25,821 bases of DNA from JAAYJR01 sp964495655 (GTDB lineage: Bacteria > Bacteroidota > Bacteroidia > Bacteroidales > Prolixibacteraceae), in contig CAZBWK010000062.1 in the NCBI GenBank assembly GCA_964495655.1, positions 1 to 25,821 on the forward strand, written 5' to 3'. Both the position numbers and the translations under genes were made by a program. Below, in pieces: positions 1 to 6,478 of the stretch. The notes beneath the pieces are model-generated. The model was not told the DNA's origin. It did not search any database and was given only the letters and a program-made list of their open reading frames with translations. Every line of letters begins with the position of its first letter. Position 1 is the first letter of the stretch.

Positions 1-135
1 TTTCTCATTAAACTAACTAACCTAACTAAACCTAAACTTATGAAAATAAACGTATCACAAATATATACGCATTTTCAGGATAATGCAAAATAAATTTGTT
101 AAATACTGTTAAATATAATTTATATTTAAATTTTT

Positions 136-879
136 TTACTGTGCAATAAAAGTATAATGAATTGTGCCTCTCTGAATCGCCGGTGCACTTTCATCCTGGT
201 TGAAAACAGTCCCTGATGCAGCAGCTGTGGCATATAAGAATATTTTATCGTCACGTACAGCAGGATTGCTGCGCGGAGTGGCTTTGACAACCCTTCCTTC
301 CCTGTTAACTTCGATGTCAACAATTACCTTTCCTCCTCCCTGTGCAAGGTATACGGGGATAGGCAAACTGACATGATAACGGTTATCAAGATAATAAACA
401 ATGTTGCTCTCCCCTGCGTAAATAACATTTTTCACAGAGTCAGGATCCATATTTTCCGTAGTCTCTACCGGCATTTTTATATCCTCAATGCTTTTTATCT
501 CTTTTGAAAGCTGGTTGTTGACGTCCGAAACAAGCTTTCTGGCATCTTCAACTTCCCTCATGTAATCCTCATCAAAAAACTTTTCCTCGCTCCGTGCCAG
601 CCTGTTTGAAGCAATATTGGTAAGCCTGTCCGGCTGAACTGAAGGTTGCTCTGAAGGATCATCGGGGACCTGTTCCTCCTGCTGCTCAACCTCTTCTTCT
701 TCCGGCTCTGGTATATCAGGAATAACATCGGGGAATTCAATTATAACCTCTTCTTCCTGGATGTTGCCTTTCATGTTAACATCGGCCAACAGAAAAAGAG
801 AAAATAAAAGAATATGAAATACCAGGGTGCCCATCACACCATAAATATTCCTGTAATATATCTCCTTCAGCTTGCTCAC
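136..879 (-). CDS. TonB-family energy transducer
   Basis: This 247-residue protein probably couples inner-membrane proton motive force to outer-membrane TonB-dependent receptors. A cytoplasmic N-terminus is followed by one membrane helix at about residues 16-34, then an acidic Pro/Glu-rich spacer (about 40-80) and a helical stretch that would cross the periplasm. The C-terminal 75 residues resemble a TonB C-terminal domain: a glycine-led strand (GGGKVIVDIEVNREGRV), an Ala-rich helix and a final strand pair (GTIHYTFIAQ). The spacer is acidic, unlike the Pro/Lys spacer of enterobacterial TonB, but such spacers are common in Bacteroidota. The start used is GTG at 879. An ATG at 834 is possible but would remove the basic N-terminal segment before the helix. 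A TATTTTTG element at 884-891 lies almost on the GTG, so the start is not certain. No exbB or exbD lies in the window. The gene is divergent from the outer-membrane protein gene on its right. Confidence 0.8.
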   Translation of the reverse strand: MSKLKEIYYRNIYGVMGTLVFHILLFSLFLLADVNMKGNIQEEEVIIEFPDVIPDIPEPEEEEVEQQEEQVPDDPSEQPSVQPDRLTNIASNRLARSEEKFFDEDYMREVEDARKLVSDVNNQLSKEIKSIEDIKMPVETTENMDPDSVKNVIYAGESNIVYYLDNRYHVSLPIPVYLAQGGGKVIVDIEVNREGRVVKATPRSNPAVRDDKIFLYATAAASGTVFNQDESAPAIQRGTIHYTFIAQ

Positions 880-1070
880 AAAACAAAAATATAAAATAAA
901 GTTAATTACTCTGAGATTTACCTTTCAGTATTTGAACAGATACCTGATTTTGACCGGATCTTTACTTTAACTAATTTTAACGTTAAATGATTCACAGGTA
1001 ATTAGCTAATTTGATTATTTTACTGTATTAATTGGCATGGCGGTTCAAATATTTTCTCTTAAGGGAAAAA

Positions 1071-2933
1071 ATGATGGATATTGAATTATTAATCGGAAAA
1101 CCGGCTAAACAAATCCTGGTTTTACTTTTTTTGTCAGCCAGCCTGTTGATAAATGGACAGGTTACCCGGAGTGATACTCTGGTCATACCCCCTAAGCCCC
1201 CAAATAAATATGACCAGTTTTACGACAGCCTGGAATACAAGGCAAGACAAAAAAAGCTGACTGGTATGTTTTACAATTTTCTTATCTCTCCGCCACGGCC
1301 TGCAACGGATAGAAAAGCTTTGTCGGTCGACTATTATAAAACGATGGAAGGGAGGATCATCTCAAAGATCACTATACATCCGCTGGAAGTCTTCGGCCCT
1401 GCTTTTGAAGACACTGCAAAAACCGCTAATAGTATTATCGAAAAGGCTGCAAATTCAATCCATACCAAAACGAATCTAAACACTATAAATAAAATGGTCC
1501 TTTTTAAAGTGGGCGATTATCTGGATCCTGAAAAACTATACGAAACAGAAAGGCTCATAAGAGGAATGCCATTTATTCATGATCTGCGCATAATGCTGAT
1601 GCAGGATTCATTATATGAAAGCTTTGTGCATGTACATATAATAACAAAAGACCGCTTTTCGCTGGGTGTAACCGGAAGTGTTGACGGAGTGAACTCAGCT
1701 GCCCTCGAACTATATAACCAAAACATTTTTGGCGTAGGACATCAGATTTCATTCAGGTTTGTCGGCCACTTGTCAAGACAGCCTTATATGGGCCTTGAAA
1801 CATATTACAACATAAATAATATAAACGGTAAGTTTATAGATATTATGGCCGGATATATGAACACATTTCATCAGGAAGGATTTACCGTGTCGGTTGAGAA
1901 ACCATTCATAACACCTTCAATAAATTGGGGGTATGGGATATCAGGATTACGCCAGTTCAGGACAGACAGGGTGTTTGAAAATGATCCGGTAAGGTTTACA
2001 CTCCCCATGAACCTGTTGTTCTACAGTGCATGGGCAGGCCGTAGTTTTCAGTTAAGACCTGATGGTTTAAAAAATTCTCAAATGGTTCTGGCAGCAGGAT
2101 TTTACAACAAAACATTTTATCAGCGGCCTGTAGCTGAACCGGACGAAAAACAGTTCTTCTCAAACAGCTCTCTTTGTCTGGCAGGGATCACTTTTACGCA
2201 GCGAAGGTTTATCCAGGACAAGCTGGTATACAGCTACGGCGTAACTGAAGATATCCCCCGTGGATTTAAAAATGAGATAGTGTATGGTTACGACTTCAAT
2301 GAATTCGGTAACAGGCACTATGCCCATCTCTTTATTTCAAACGGCAATCTTTTAAACAGGCACGACAGCCATATGTATCTTGCAGGCGCTATTGGCGGTT
2401 TTATAAAAAATATGGCTTTTGAACAGGGACAGATCCAGGGTGACATGAACTATATTTCACGCCAGTTCAACGCCGGAAGAAAAAGATTACGACTCTTTCT
2501 GAAGACTAATTACCTTATCGGGATCAGCCGGTTTGACATAGAAAATATAAATCTCTCATTTGGCGAACATATACGTGGCTTTTCCGGTAAAGAGGCTGTG
2601 GGCAAACAACGTTTGAGCTTTAACCTGGAATATGTCCTTTTCCTGAGACGTGAATTTTATAAATTCAATATGGCTGTTTATGGATTTACAGATGTGGGGT
2701 TTATCGGTTCAAATAAATCACCCTTATTTACGCAGGACTACTATAGCGGGTTGGGTATGGGACTAAGACTGCATAATGAAAACCTTGTCTTTAAAACATT
2801 TCATCTCAGGCTGGCTTTCTATCCCTTTGCTCCATCCGATATGAGTTTCGCCGGCTTCATATTGCAGGAGCAGTTAAAAAAGAATTTTTACAGCTTCCAG
2901 CCTGAAGCTCCGCAGCCTTTGAAGTTTCAATAA
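1071..2933 (+). CDS. Outer-membrane POTRA/beta-barrel protein (Omp85-like)
   Basis: This is an exported protein of about 620 residues. I chose the start at ATG 1071, after a purine-rich aagggaaaaa, because it gives a normal signal peptide with hydrophobic core QILVLLFLSASLLING and likely cleavage near INGQ/VTR. An in-frame ATG at 1032 would add 13 residues. After the signal, roughly residues 85-200 form a mixed alpha/beta region (GRIISKITIHPLEVFG, then a KVGDYLDPEKLYETERLIRG segment) that reads like POTRA domains. The remainder alternates aromatic and polar residues as in a 16-strand Omp85/BamA-type barrel, with recurring GxG turns and a GFTDVGFIGS strand near the end. The protein does not end in the canonical terminal Phe, because a short tail follows (QPLKFQ). 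The layout suggests an outer-membrane assembly or translocation protein rather than a TonB-dependent receptor, since no plug domain is visible. The substrate is unknown. It converges with the DUF134 gene across 39 bp. Confidence 0.7.
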   Translation: MMDIELLIGKPAKQILVLLFLSASLLINGQVTRSDTLVIPPKPPNKYDQFYDSLEYKARQKKLTGMFYNFLISPPRPATDRKALSVDYYKTMEGRIISKITIHPLEVFGPAFEDTAKTANSIIEKAANSIHTKTNLNTINKMVLFKVGDYLDPEKLYETERLIRGMPFIHDLRIMLMQDSLYESFVHVHIITKDRFSLGVTGSVDGVNSAALELYNQNIFGVGHQISFRFVGHLSRQPYMGLETYYNINNINGKFIDIMAGYMNTFHQEGFTVSVEKPFITPSINWGYGISGLRQFRTDRVFENDPVRFTLPMNLLFYSAWAGRSFQLRPDGLKNSQMVLAAGFYNKTFYQRPVAEPDEKQFFSNSSLCLAGITFTQRRFIQDKLVYSYGVTEDIPRGFKNEIVYGYDFNEFGNRHYAHLFISNGNLLNRHDSHMYLAGAIGGFIKNMAFEQGQIQGDMNYISRQFNAGRKRLRLFLKTNYLIGISRFDIENINLSFGEHIRGFSGKEAVGKQRLSFNLEYVLFLRREFYKFNMAVYGFTDVGFIGSNKSPLFTQDYYSGLGMGLRLHNENLVFKTFHLRLAFYPFAPSDMSFAGFILQEQLKKNFYSFQPEAPQPLKFQ

Positions 2934-2972
2934 GCATATCCCTGTGCACCTGAAAAAGAGCAGACAGGTAAC

Positions 2973-3386
2973 TTATTTTGAGTAATATTCATTCAGGGAT
3001 ATAACATCCTCCGATCCGCAAACAGGACAATCAGGTTTTTCTTCACTGTACTGATTAAAACTGGCCAGACAGGAATTGCATTTATACCAGTTCTCATCAA
3101 AGTAGATATCACCCCCCCTGAAAATAATACCGCGGCCCTCAACAAAAGCTGTAGCGACTTTATTCCTGGCTTCTTCATAAATGCGGGTAAGTGTCGGCCT
3201 TGATATATCCATATGGACTGCAGCCTCCTCCTGTGTGAGGTTCTGATAATCAAGTAACCTTATTGCCTCATACTCTTCGAGCCGGAGGATTACCTCATTT
3301 GCCCTCCTTCCCCGGACTCCGTAAACTGACATCCCTTTTATAACAGGAGGATACTGTATCTTTCTGTTTCTTTTTCTTCTCGGCAT
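2973..3386 (-). CDS. DUF134 (UPF0251) DNA-binding protein with zinc-ribbon tail
   Basis: This 137-residue protein matches the DUF134/UPF0251 family. It has a basic N-terminus (MPRRKRNRKI), the family segment VILRLEEYEAIRLLDY, and a sigma-70 region 4-like helix-turn-helix (LTQEEAAVHMDISRPTLTRI, residues 50-69) followed by ARNKVATAFVEGRGI. The C-terminus carries two CxxC pairs (Cys103/106 and Cys120/123, the latter in CPVCG), so a small zinc ribbon is likely. Family members are presumed transcription regulators, and the target here is unknown. The start codon lies one base after the aroC stop, so the two are almost certainly co-transcribed and translationally coupled. It is the last gene of the minus-strand run that begins with the DUF4465 gene. 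Confidence 0.88.
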   Translation of the reverse strand: MPRRKRNRKIQYPPVIKGMSVYGVRGRRANEVILRLEEYEAIRLLDYQNLTQEEAAVHMDISRPTLTRIYEEARNKVATAFVEGRGIIFRGGDIYFDENWYKCNSCLASFNQYSEEKPDCPVCGSEDVISLNEYYSK

Positions 3387-3387
3387 A

Positions 3388-4461
3388 TTAAATAGAATTA
3401 AGTTTACTTAATAAAAAATGATCTGCCAGTACGAGGGCTGCCATAGCCTCCACAATCGGAACTGCCCGCGGCAGCACACACGGATCATGCCTTCCCTTTG
3501 GATTAACTGTTACTTCATTGCTGTCTTTGTCAACAGTATGCTGTTCTTTTAGCAAAGTTGCAACAGGCTTAAAAGCTACATTAAAATATATGTCCTCACC
3601 ATTGGAAATACCCCCCTGGATTCCTCCTGAATTATTGGTCTTTGTTCTGATTCCTTCCTCAGTGCGTATAAATATGTCATTATGCTCAGATCCGCTTAGC
3701 TTTGTGCCTGCAAACCCCGAGCCATATTCAAATCCTTTTACTGCATTGATGCCCAGCATTGCAAATCCAAGGTCTGCATGCAGCTTGTTAAAAACCGGCT
3801 CTCCCCAGCCTGCAGGAACACCCCTGATCACACAGGTTATAACCCCCCCGACAGTATCCCTGCTCTTTGCAGCAGTCTCGATGCGCGAAATCATTTGCCG
3901 GGCGGTCATTATATCAGGACAGCGAACTATTGTCTCCTCAATCTTACTTAAGTCAAGCTCTGTATAACTTTTTTCAAGCCTGACCTCACCAACCTGCGAA
4001 ACAAAGGCCTGAACCGAAATACCAGGTTTGCCTATAAGTTGTCTGGCGACAGCCCCGGCAACAACACGGGCAATAGTCTCCCTCGCAGAAGAACGCCCAC
4101 CCCCGCGGTGATCACGTGTTCCATACTTTTTTAAATAGGTATAATCGGCATGAGAAGGCCTGAAAATATCTTTTAAATCGTTATAATCAGCAGATTGCTG
4201 ATCCTTATTCCAAACAACAAATGCAATCGGGGTTCCCTGGGTCCTGCCTTCAAAGATGCCCGACAGAAACTCAACCCGGTCGGACTCTTTGCGTTGTGTA
4301 GTTATCTTTGACTGTCCCGGTTTACGCCTCGACAGTTCATACTGGATACGATCAGTGTCAATAAGTAATCCCGGGGGACAGCCATCAATTATTCCTCCTA
4401 TACCTCTTCCGTGTGACTCACCGAAAGAGGTTAGCCTGAATATTTTACCAAATGTATTCAT
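3388..4461 (-). CDS. aroC: Chorismate synthase
   Basis: AroC converts 5-enolpyruvylshikimate-3-phosphate to chorismate using reduced FMN, the last step of the shikimate pathway in the cytosol. The 357-residue length is normal for the family. Signatures seen are the N-terminal FGESHGRGIGGIIDGCPPG, the SRRKPGQSKITTQRKESD segment, RPSHADYTYLKKYGTRDHRG with the following GGGRSSARETIARV, and the C-terminal GRHDPCVLPRAVPIVEAMAA. No expected motif appears missing. It lies nine bases downstream of the slyD-like gene and overlaps the DUF134 start region almost exactly, so it is the middle gene of a tight minus-strand operon. No other aromatic-biosynthesis gene is present nearby. Confidence 0.97.
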   Translation of the reverse strand: MNTFGKIFRLTSFGESHGRGIGGIIDGCPPGLLIDTDRIQYELSRRKPGQSKITTQRKESDRVEFLSGIFEGRTQGTPIAFVVWNKDQQSADYNDLKDIFRPSHADYTYLKKYGTRDHRGGGRSSARETIARVVAGAVARQLIGKPGISVQAFVSQVGEVRLEKSYTELDLSKIEETIVRCPDIMTARQMISRIETAAKSRDTVGGVITCVIRGVPAGWGEPVFNKLHADLGFAMLGINAVKGFEYGSGFAGTKLSGSEHNDIFIRTEEGIRTKTNNSGGIQGGISNGEDIYFNVAFKPVATLLKEQHTVDKDSNEVTVNPKGRHDPCVLPRAVPIVEAMAALVLADHFLLSKLNSI

Positions 4462-4470
4462 AAAGTAATA

Positions 4471-5022
4471 TCAACAACCACAACCACATCCGCTTTGGTG
4501 GTCTGAGCCGCAGTCATCACCACTGCAACCACCGCACTGGTTAAATGCCTGTGCAAGTTCGTCCTCCGACGGTTCCCTCACTTCAAGGATCTTGCCGGCA
4601 AAAAAAAGAGCTTCACCTGCAAGAGGATGGTTAAAATCCATCTTCACATTATCATCGTTAACCTCCAGAACCACCCCGTTGAGATGCTGTCCGTTACTGC
4701 TCATCATAGGTACAGTGTTACCCACAGAGATCAGTTTATCATCAAATTTTCCGTCTGTCAGAAAAATATGCTTAGGTAACTCAACTATTGCTTCATGGTT
4801 AACATCACCGTATGCATCCTCTTTTGATAATTTTATTGTAAAGGGCTCACCATCGCTCAAACCCTGAAGATGTTCTTCAAACCGCGGAAGCATTAATCCT
4901 GCCCCATATAAAAATTTAAGCGGACTTTCAGGTGTTGTCTGTTCAATAACTTCTCCCTGCTCATCATCAATACGTAAATCATAGGTCAATGTGACCATCT
5001 TATGTTTCGAAATCTCCGGCAT
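4471..5022 (-). CDS. SlyD-like FKBP-type peptidyl-prolyl isomerase
   Basis: This is a cytosolic prolyl isomerase and chaperone of 183 residues from the ATG at 5022. That start follows an A/T-rich leader (AATAATAATAAT) and opens MPEISKHKMVTLTYDL, as SlyD proteins do. An in-frame ATG at 5067 would add 15 residues without family character. The FKBP half is visible at 9-72 (LYGAGLMLPRFEEHLQGL, then GEPFTIKLSKEDAYGD). An insert-in-flap chaperone domain spans about 73-125, and the closing DFNHPLAGEALFFAGKILEV motif is at 129-148. The C-terminal tail is rich in Cys, Gly and His (six Cys in the last 21 residues, ending GCGCGC), like metal-binding SlyD tails used for nickel handling. It sits nine bases before aroC. 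A candidate promoter in the 69-bp gap after the DUF4465 gene suggests it may be transcribed independently of the B12 riboswitch. Confidence 0.9.
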   Translation of the reverse strand: MPEISKHKMVTLTYDLRIDDEQGEVIEQTTPESPLKFLYGAGLMLPRFEEHLQGLSDGEPFTIKLSKEDAYGDVNHEAIVELPKHIFLTDGKFDDKLISVGNTVPMMSSNGQHLNGVVLEVNDDNVKMDFNHPLAGEALFFAGKILEVREPSEDELAQAFNQCGGCSGDDCGSDHQSGCGCGC

Positions 5023-5044
5023 ATTATTATTATTAAAATTTTTA

Positions 5045-5074
5045 CAAAGTAACTGTTTTTCCGGCACAGAACAA
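5045..5074 (-). promoter_or_regulatory. Candidate Bacteroidota promoter before the slyD-like gene
   Basis: Read on the minus strand, TTG (5074-5072) is followed after 19 nt by TTACTTTG (5052-5045), one mismatch from TAnnTTTG. The spacing matches the known Bacteroidota sigma factor preference. Transcription would begin about 15-20 nt before the ATG at 5022. If real, slyD-aroC-DUF134 do not depend on the upstream riboswitch. It is assigned by pattern match only, in A/T-rich DNA. Confidence 0.4.
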
Positions 5075-5091
5075 AATACCTTTCTATCTTT

Positions 5092-6051
5092 TTACAATTT
5101 CATTAACTTACTGACTAATATTGTTTCTCTTGTCCTGATATAAAGGAAATAGATTCCTGAAGGCATTCCCGACAAAGCAGAAACAGTTAATGCTCTTTCT
5201 CTGTAAATTTTATTTGCTACTATTACCTTCCCGTCAGAACCGGCAATAATGATCTCCTCTGCACCGGCAGGCAGCTCAACATGGAAAATATCTTTTAGCG
5301 GATTAGGAAATACTTTCAACTCTTTATAATATACTTTTTCTGAAAAAAGCGGCTTCAGATCATTGAAATTGTCTATGCAAAAATAGGAAGGGGTATTCAT
5401 TCCCCAGGCTCCCGTATCGGTCGACTCCATGGCAAACTTCAGCCGGACGATCTCACCAAGTGTTTTCAGATCAACCCATTTCCAGGTATTGACGATGTAA
5501 TCCTTCTGCGGATCTTCCGAGGTAAAATCGGCAAGAAAGAACTCCTTTACAGCAGTTTGGTTCCCTTCTGCATCAATGCCTGTAATCATCAGCTTTAAAT
5601 AATCAGGATCATCTCCGTCAATGCCCCCGAACTTTTTGGAATAATCATCCCCGTCTCTCACAGAAAGGTAAGTATAGGTACTGTTGGTAATATAGAAACC
5701 ACTGATAACGGTAGTATCCTGCAGGTCAACTTCGAGTTCTCCAACTACAAATGCTACGGCATAATTCTCAGAACCGTCAACACCTCCTGCTGTGATTGCA
5801 CTGTATTGATTAACATAGCCTGCTGTTGTTGAATCTTTCATGTTAGAAACAGAAAATCCCATCCAGCTGCTCCACTCGCTATCAAAATCGTTAGGGAACC
5901 AAATTCCCCCGCTGTAAAAACCACCCTTCCCGTCTGAACCATTATACCACGAATCCGGCTGCAGCTCTATGTCATCAAATGTGGCGCATTGCTGGCCACC
6001 TGACAGAAAGTAAAATGCACAAAGGCAACAAATCATTAAAACTTTTTTCAT
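5092..6051 (-). CDS. DUF4465 protein with T9SS type A sorting domain (B12-regulated)
   Basis: This is an exported protein of 319 residues from ATG 6051. An in-frame ATG at 6075 would only extend the signal peptide. After the signal (MKKVLMICCLCAFYFLSGGQ) the body matches DUF4465: WMGFSVSNMKDSTTAGYVNQ, GGVDGSENYAVAF, ISGFYITNSTYTYLSVRDGD, KKFGGIDGDDPDYLKL, DYIVNTWKWVDLKTLG and GMNTPSYFCIDNF. The last 75 residues form a type IX secretion C-terminal domain (VFPNPLKDIFHVELPAG then GMPSGIYFLYIRT), so the protein should be exported through the outer membrane and anchored or released at the surface. The cobalamin riboswitch lies 109 nt upstream on the same strand. DUF4465 proteins are known neighbours of B12 transport genes in Bacteroidota, so a surface role in B12 capture is a reasonable inference. 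Direct binding is not shown by the sequence. Confidence 0.88.
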   Translation of the reverse strand: MKKVLMICCLCAFYFLSGGQQCATFDDIELQPDSWYNGSDGKGGFYSGGIWFPNDFDSEWSSWMGFSVSNMKDSTTAGYVNQYSAITAGGVDGSENYAVAFVVGELEVDLQDTTVISGFYITNSTYTYLSVRDGDDYSKKFGGIDGDDPDYLKLMITGIDAEGNQTAVKEFFLADFTSEDPQKDYIVNTWKWVDLKTLGEIVRLKFAMESTDTGAWGMNTPSYFCIDNFNDLKPLFSEKVYYKELKVFPNPLKDIFHVELPAGAEEIIIAGSDGKVIVANKIYRERALTVSALSGMPSGIYFLYIRTRETILVSKLMKL

Positions 6052-6159
6052 CGTAAAACTTTTTGTGTTAAACAAATAATTTTACAATACCAAAAACTAT
6101 GGGAATAATAAGGTACATTACCTCAAGCTTTTAATCCCGAAAGCTTACGATATTGTCAA

Positions 6160-6360
6160 TTGTGAAATGACAGGTCTTCTGGCTCTCCCCGGTTGGTGGC
6201 GGCCTTCCCGTCCCTCATCCGTCAGTTACGGAACAGTGGCTGAAGATGCCTCCAACATGAAAGGAATACAGCTGCGGGTACAGCTCCGGCATTTAACCGG
6301 ATTCCCTCAAGTGTAAATAATTATATCACACTCTGTCTGAATACAGAATCATTTCACAAC
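6160..6360 (-). ncRNA. Cobalamin (AdoCbl-type) riboswitch
   Basis: Read on the minus strand, the element opens with TTGTGAAATGA (6359-6349) and closes with the exact complement TCATTTCACAA (6170-6160), giving an 11-bp P1. Inside are the conserved segments in order: GAGGGAATCCGG, ATGCCGGAGCTGTACCCGC followed by AGCTGTA, GCCACTG, GGGACGGGAAGGC, and the B12 box AGCCAGAAGACCTGTC. Between P1 and the ATG at 6051 lies a 7-bp hairpin (AAGCTTT/AAAGCTT, 8-nt loop, about 6125-6146) that could belong to the expression platform. Riboswitches of this class bind adenosylcobalamin and turn expression down. The controlled gene is the DUF4465/T9SS protein. Class assignment is firm; subtype and mechanism (translation or transcription) are inferred. 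Confidence 0.93.
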
Positions 6361-6367
6361 AAAAATA
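6360..6367 (-). promoter_or_regulatory. -7 element of the riboswitch transcript
   Basis: TATTTTTG on the minus strand is a perfect TAnnTTTG -7 box and ends exactly one base before the P1 5' strand, which is where a riboswitch transcript should start. A clear TTG at the -33 distance is missing (only a T-rich stretch), so this is supported mainly by its position. Confidence 0.5.
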
Positions 6368-6398
6368 CACTTTTTATTCAGGTAATCATAAAAATTAA

Positions 6399-6429
6399 TT
6401 GCGTTGCATGGTAATATTTATTAAATTTC
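6399..6429 (+). promoter_or_regulatory. Candidate promoter of the plus-strand T6SS operon
   Basis: TTG at 6399-6401 and TAAATTTC at 6422-6429 are 20 nt apart. The second element is one base from TAnnTTTG. It would give a leader of about 43 nt before tssH. It lies back to back with the promoter of the B12 riboswitch in the same intergenic region. Pattern match only. Confidence 0.4.
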
Positions 6430-6478
6430 GTTGGTAATATCTTTTAAGGGTTGAGGTATTTAATTAAAATTTAAAATA

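Noticed and set aside
1..125. Short plus-strand frame ATG at 40 (17 codons) after a TAACTAACCTAACTAAACC-like leader
   Set aside because: The leader resembles those before some Bacteroidota outer-membrane genes, but the frame is only 17 codons with no recognisable product; it may be a remnant. Nothing else is visible in this A/T-rich stretch.
2934..2972. Terminator between the outer-membrane protein gene and the DUF134 gene
   Set aside because: Only a 5-bp inverted match (ACCTG/CAGGT) with a 12-nt loop and no T-run is present.
3518..3967. Plus-strand 149-codon frame inside aroC
   Set aside because: It is antisense to a highly conserved essential enzyme and shows no protein family features.
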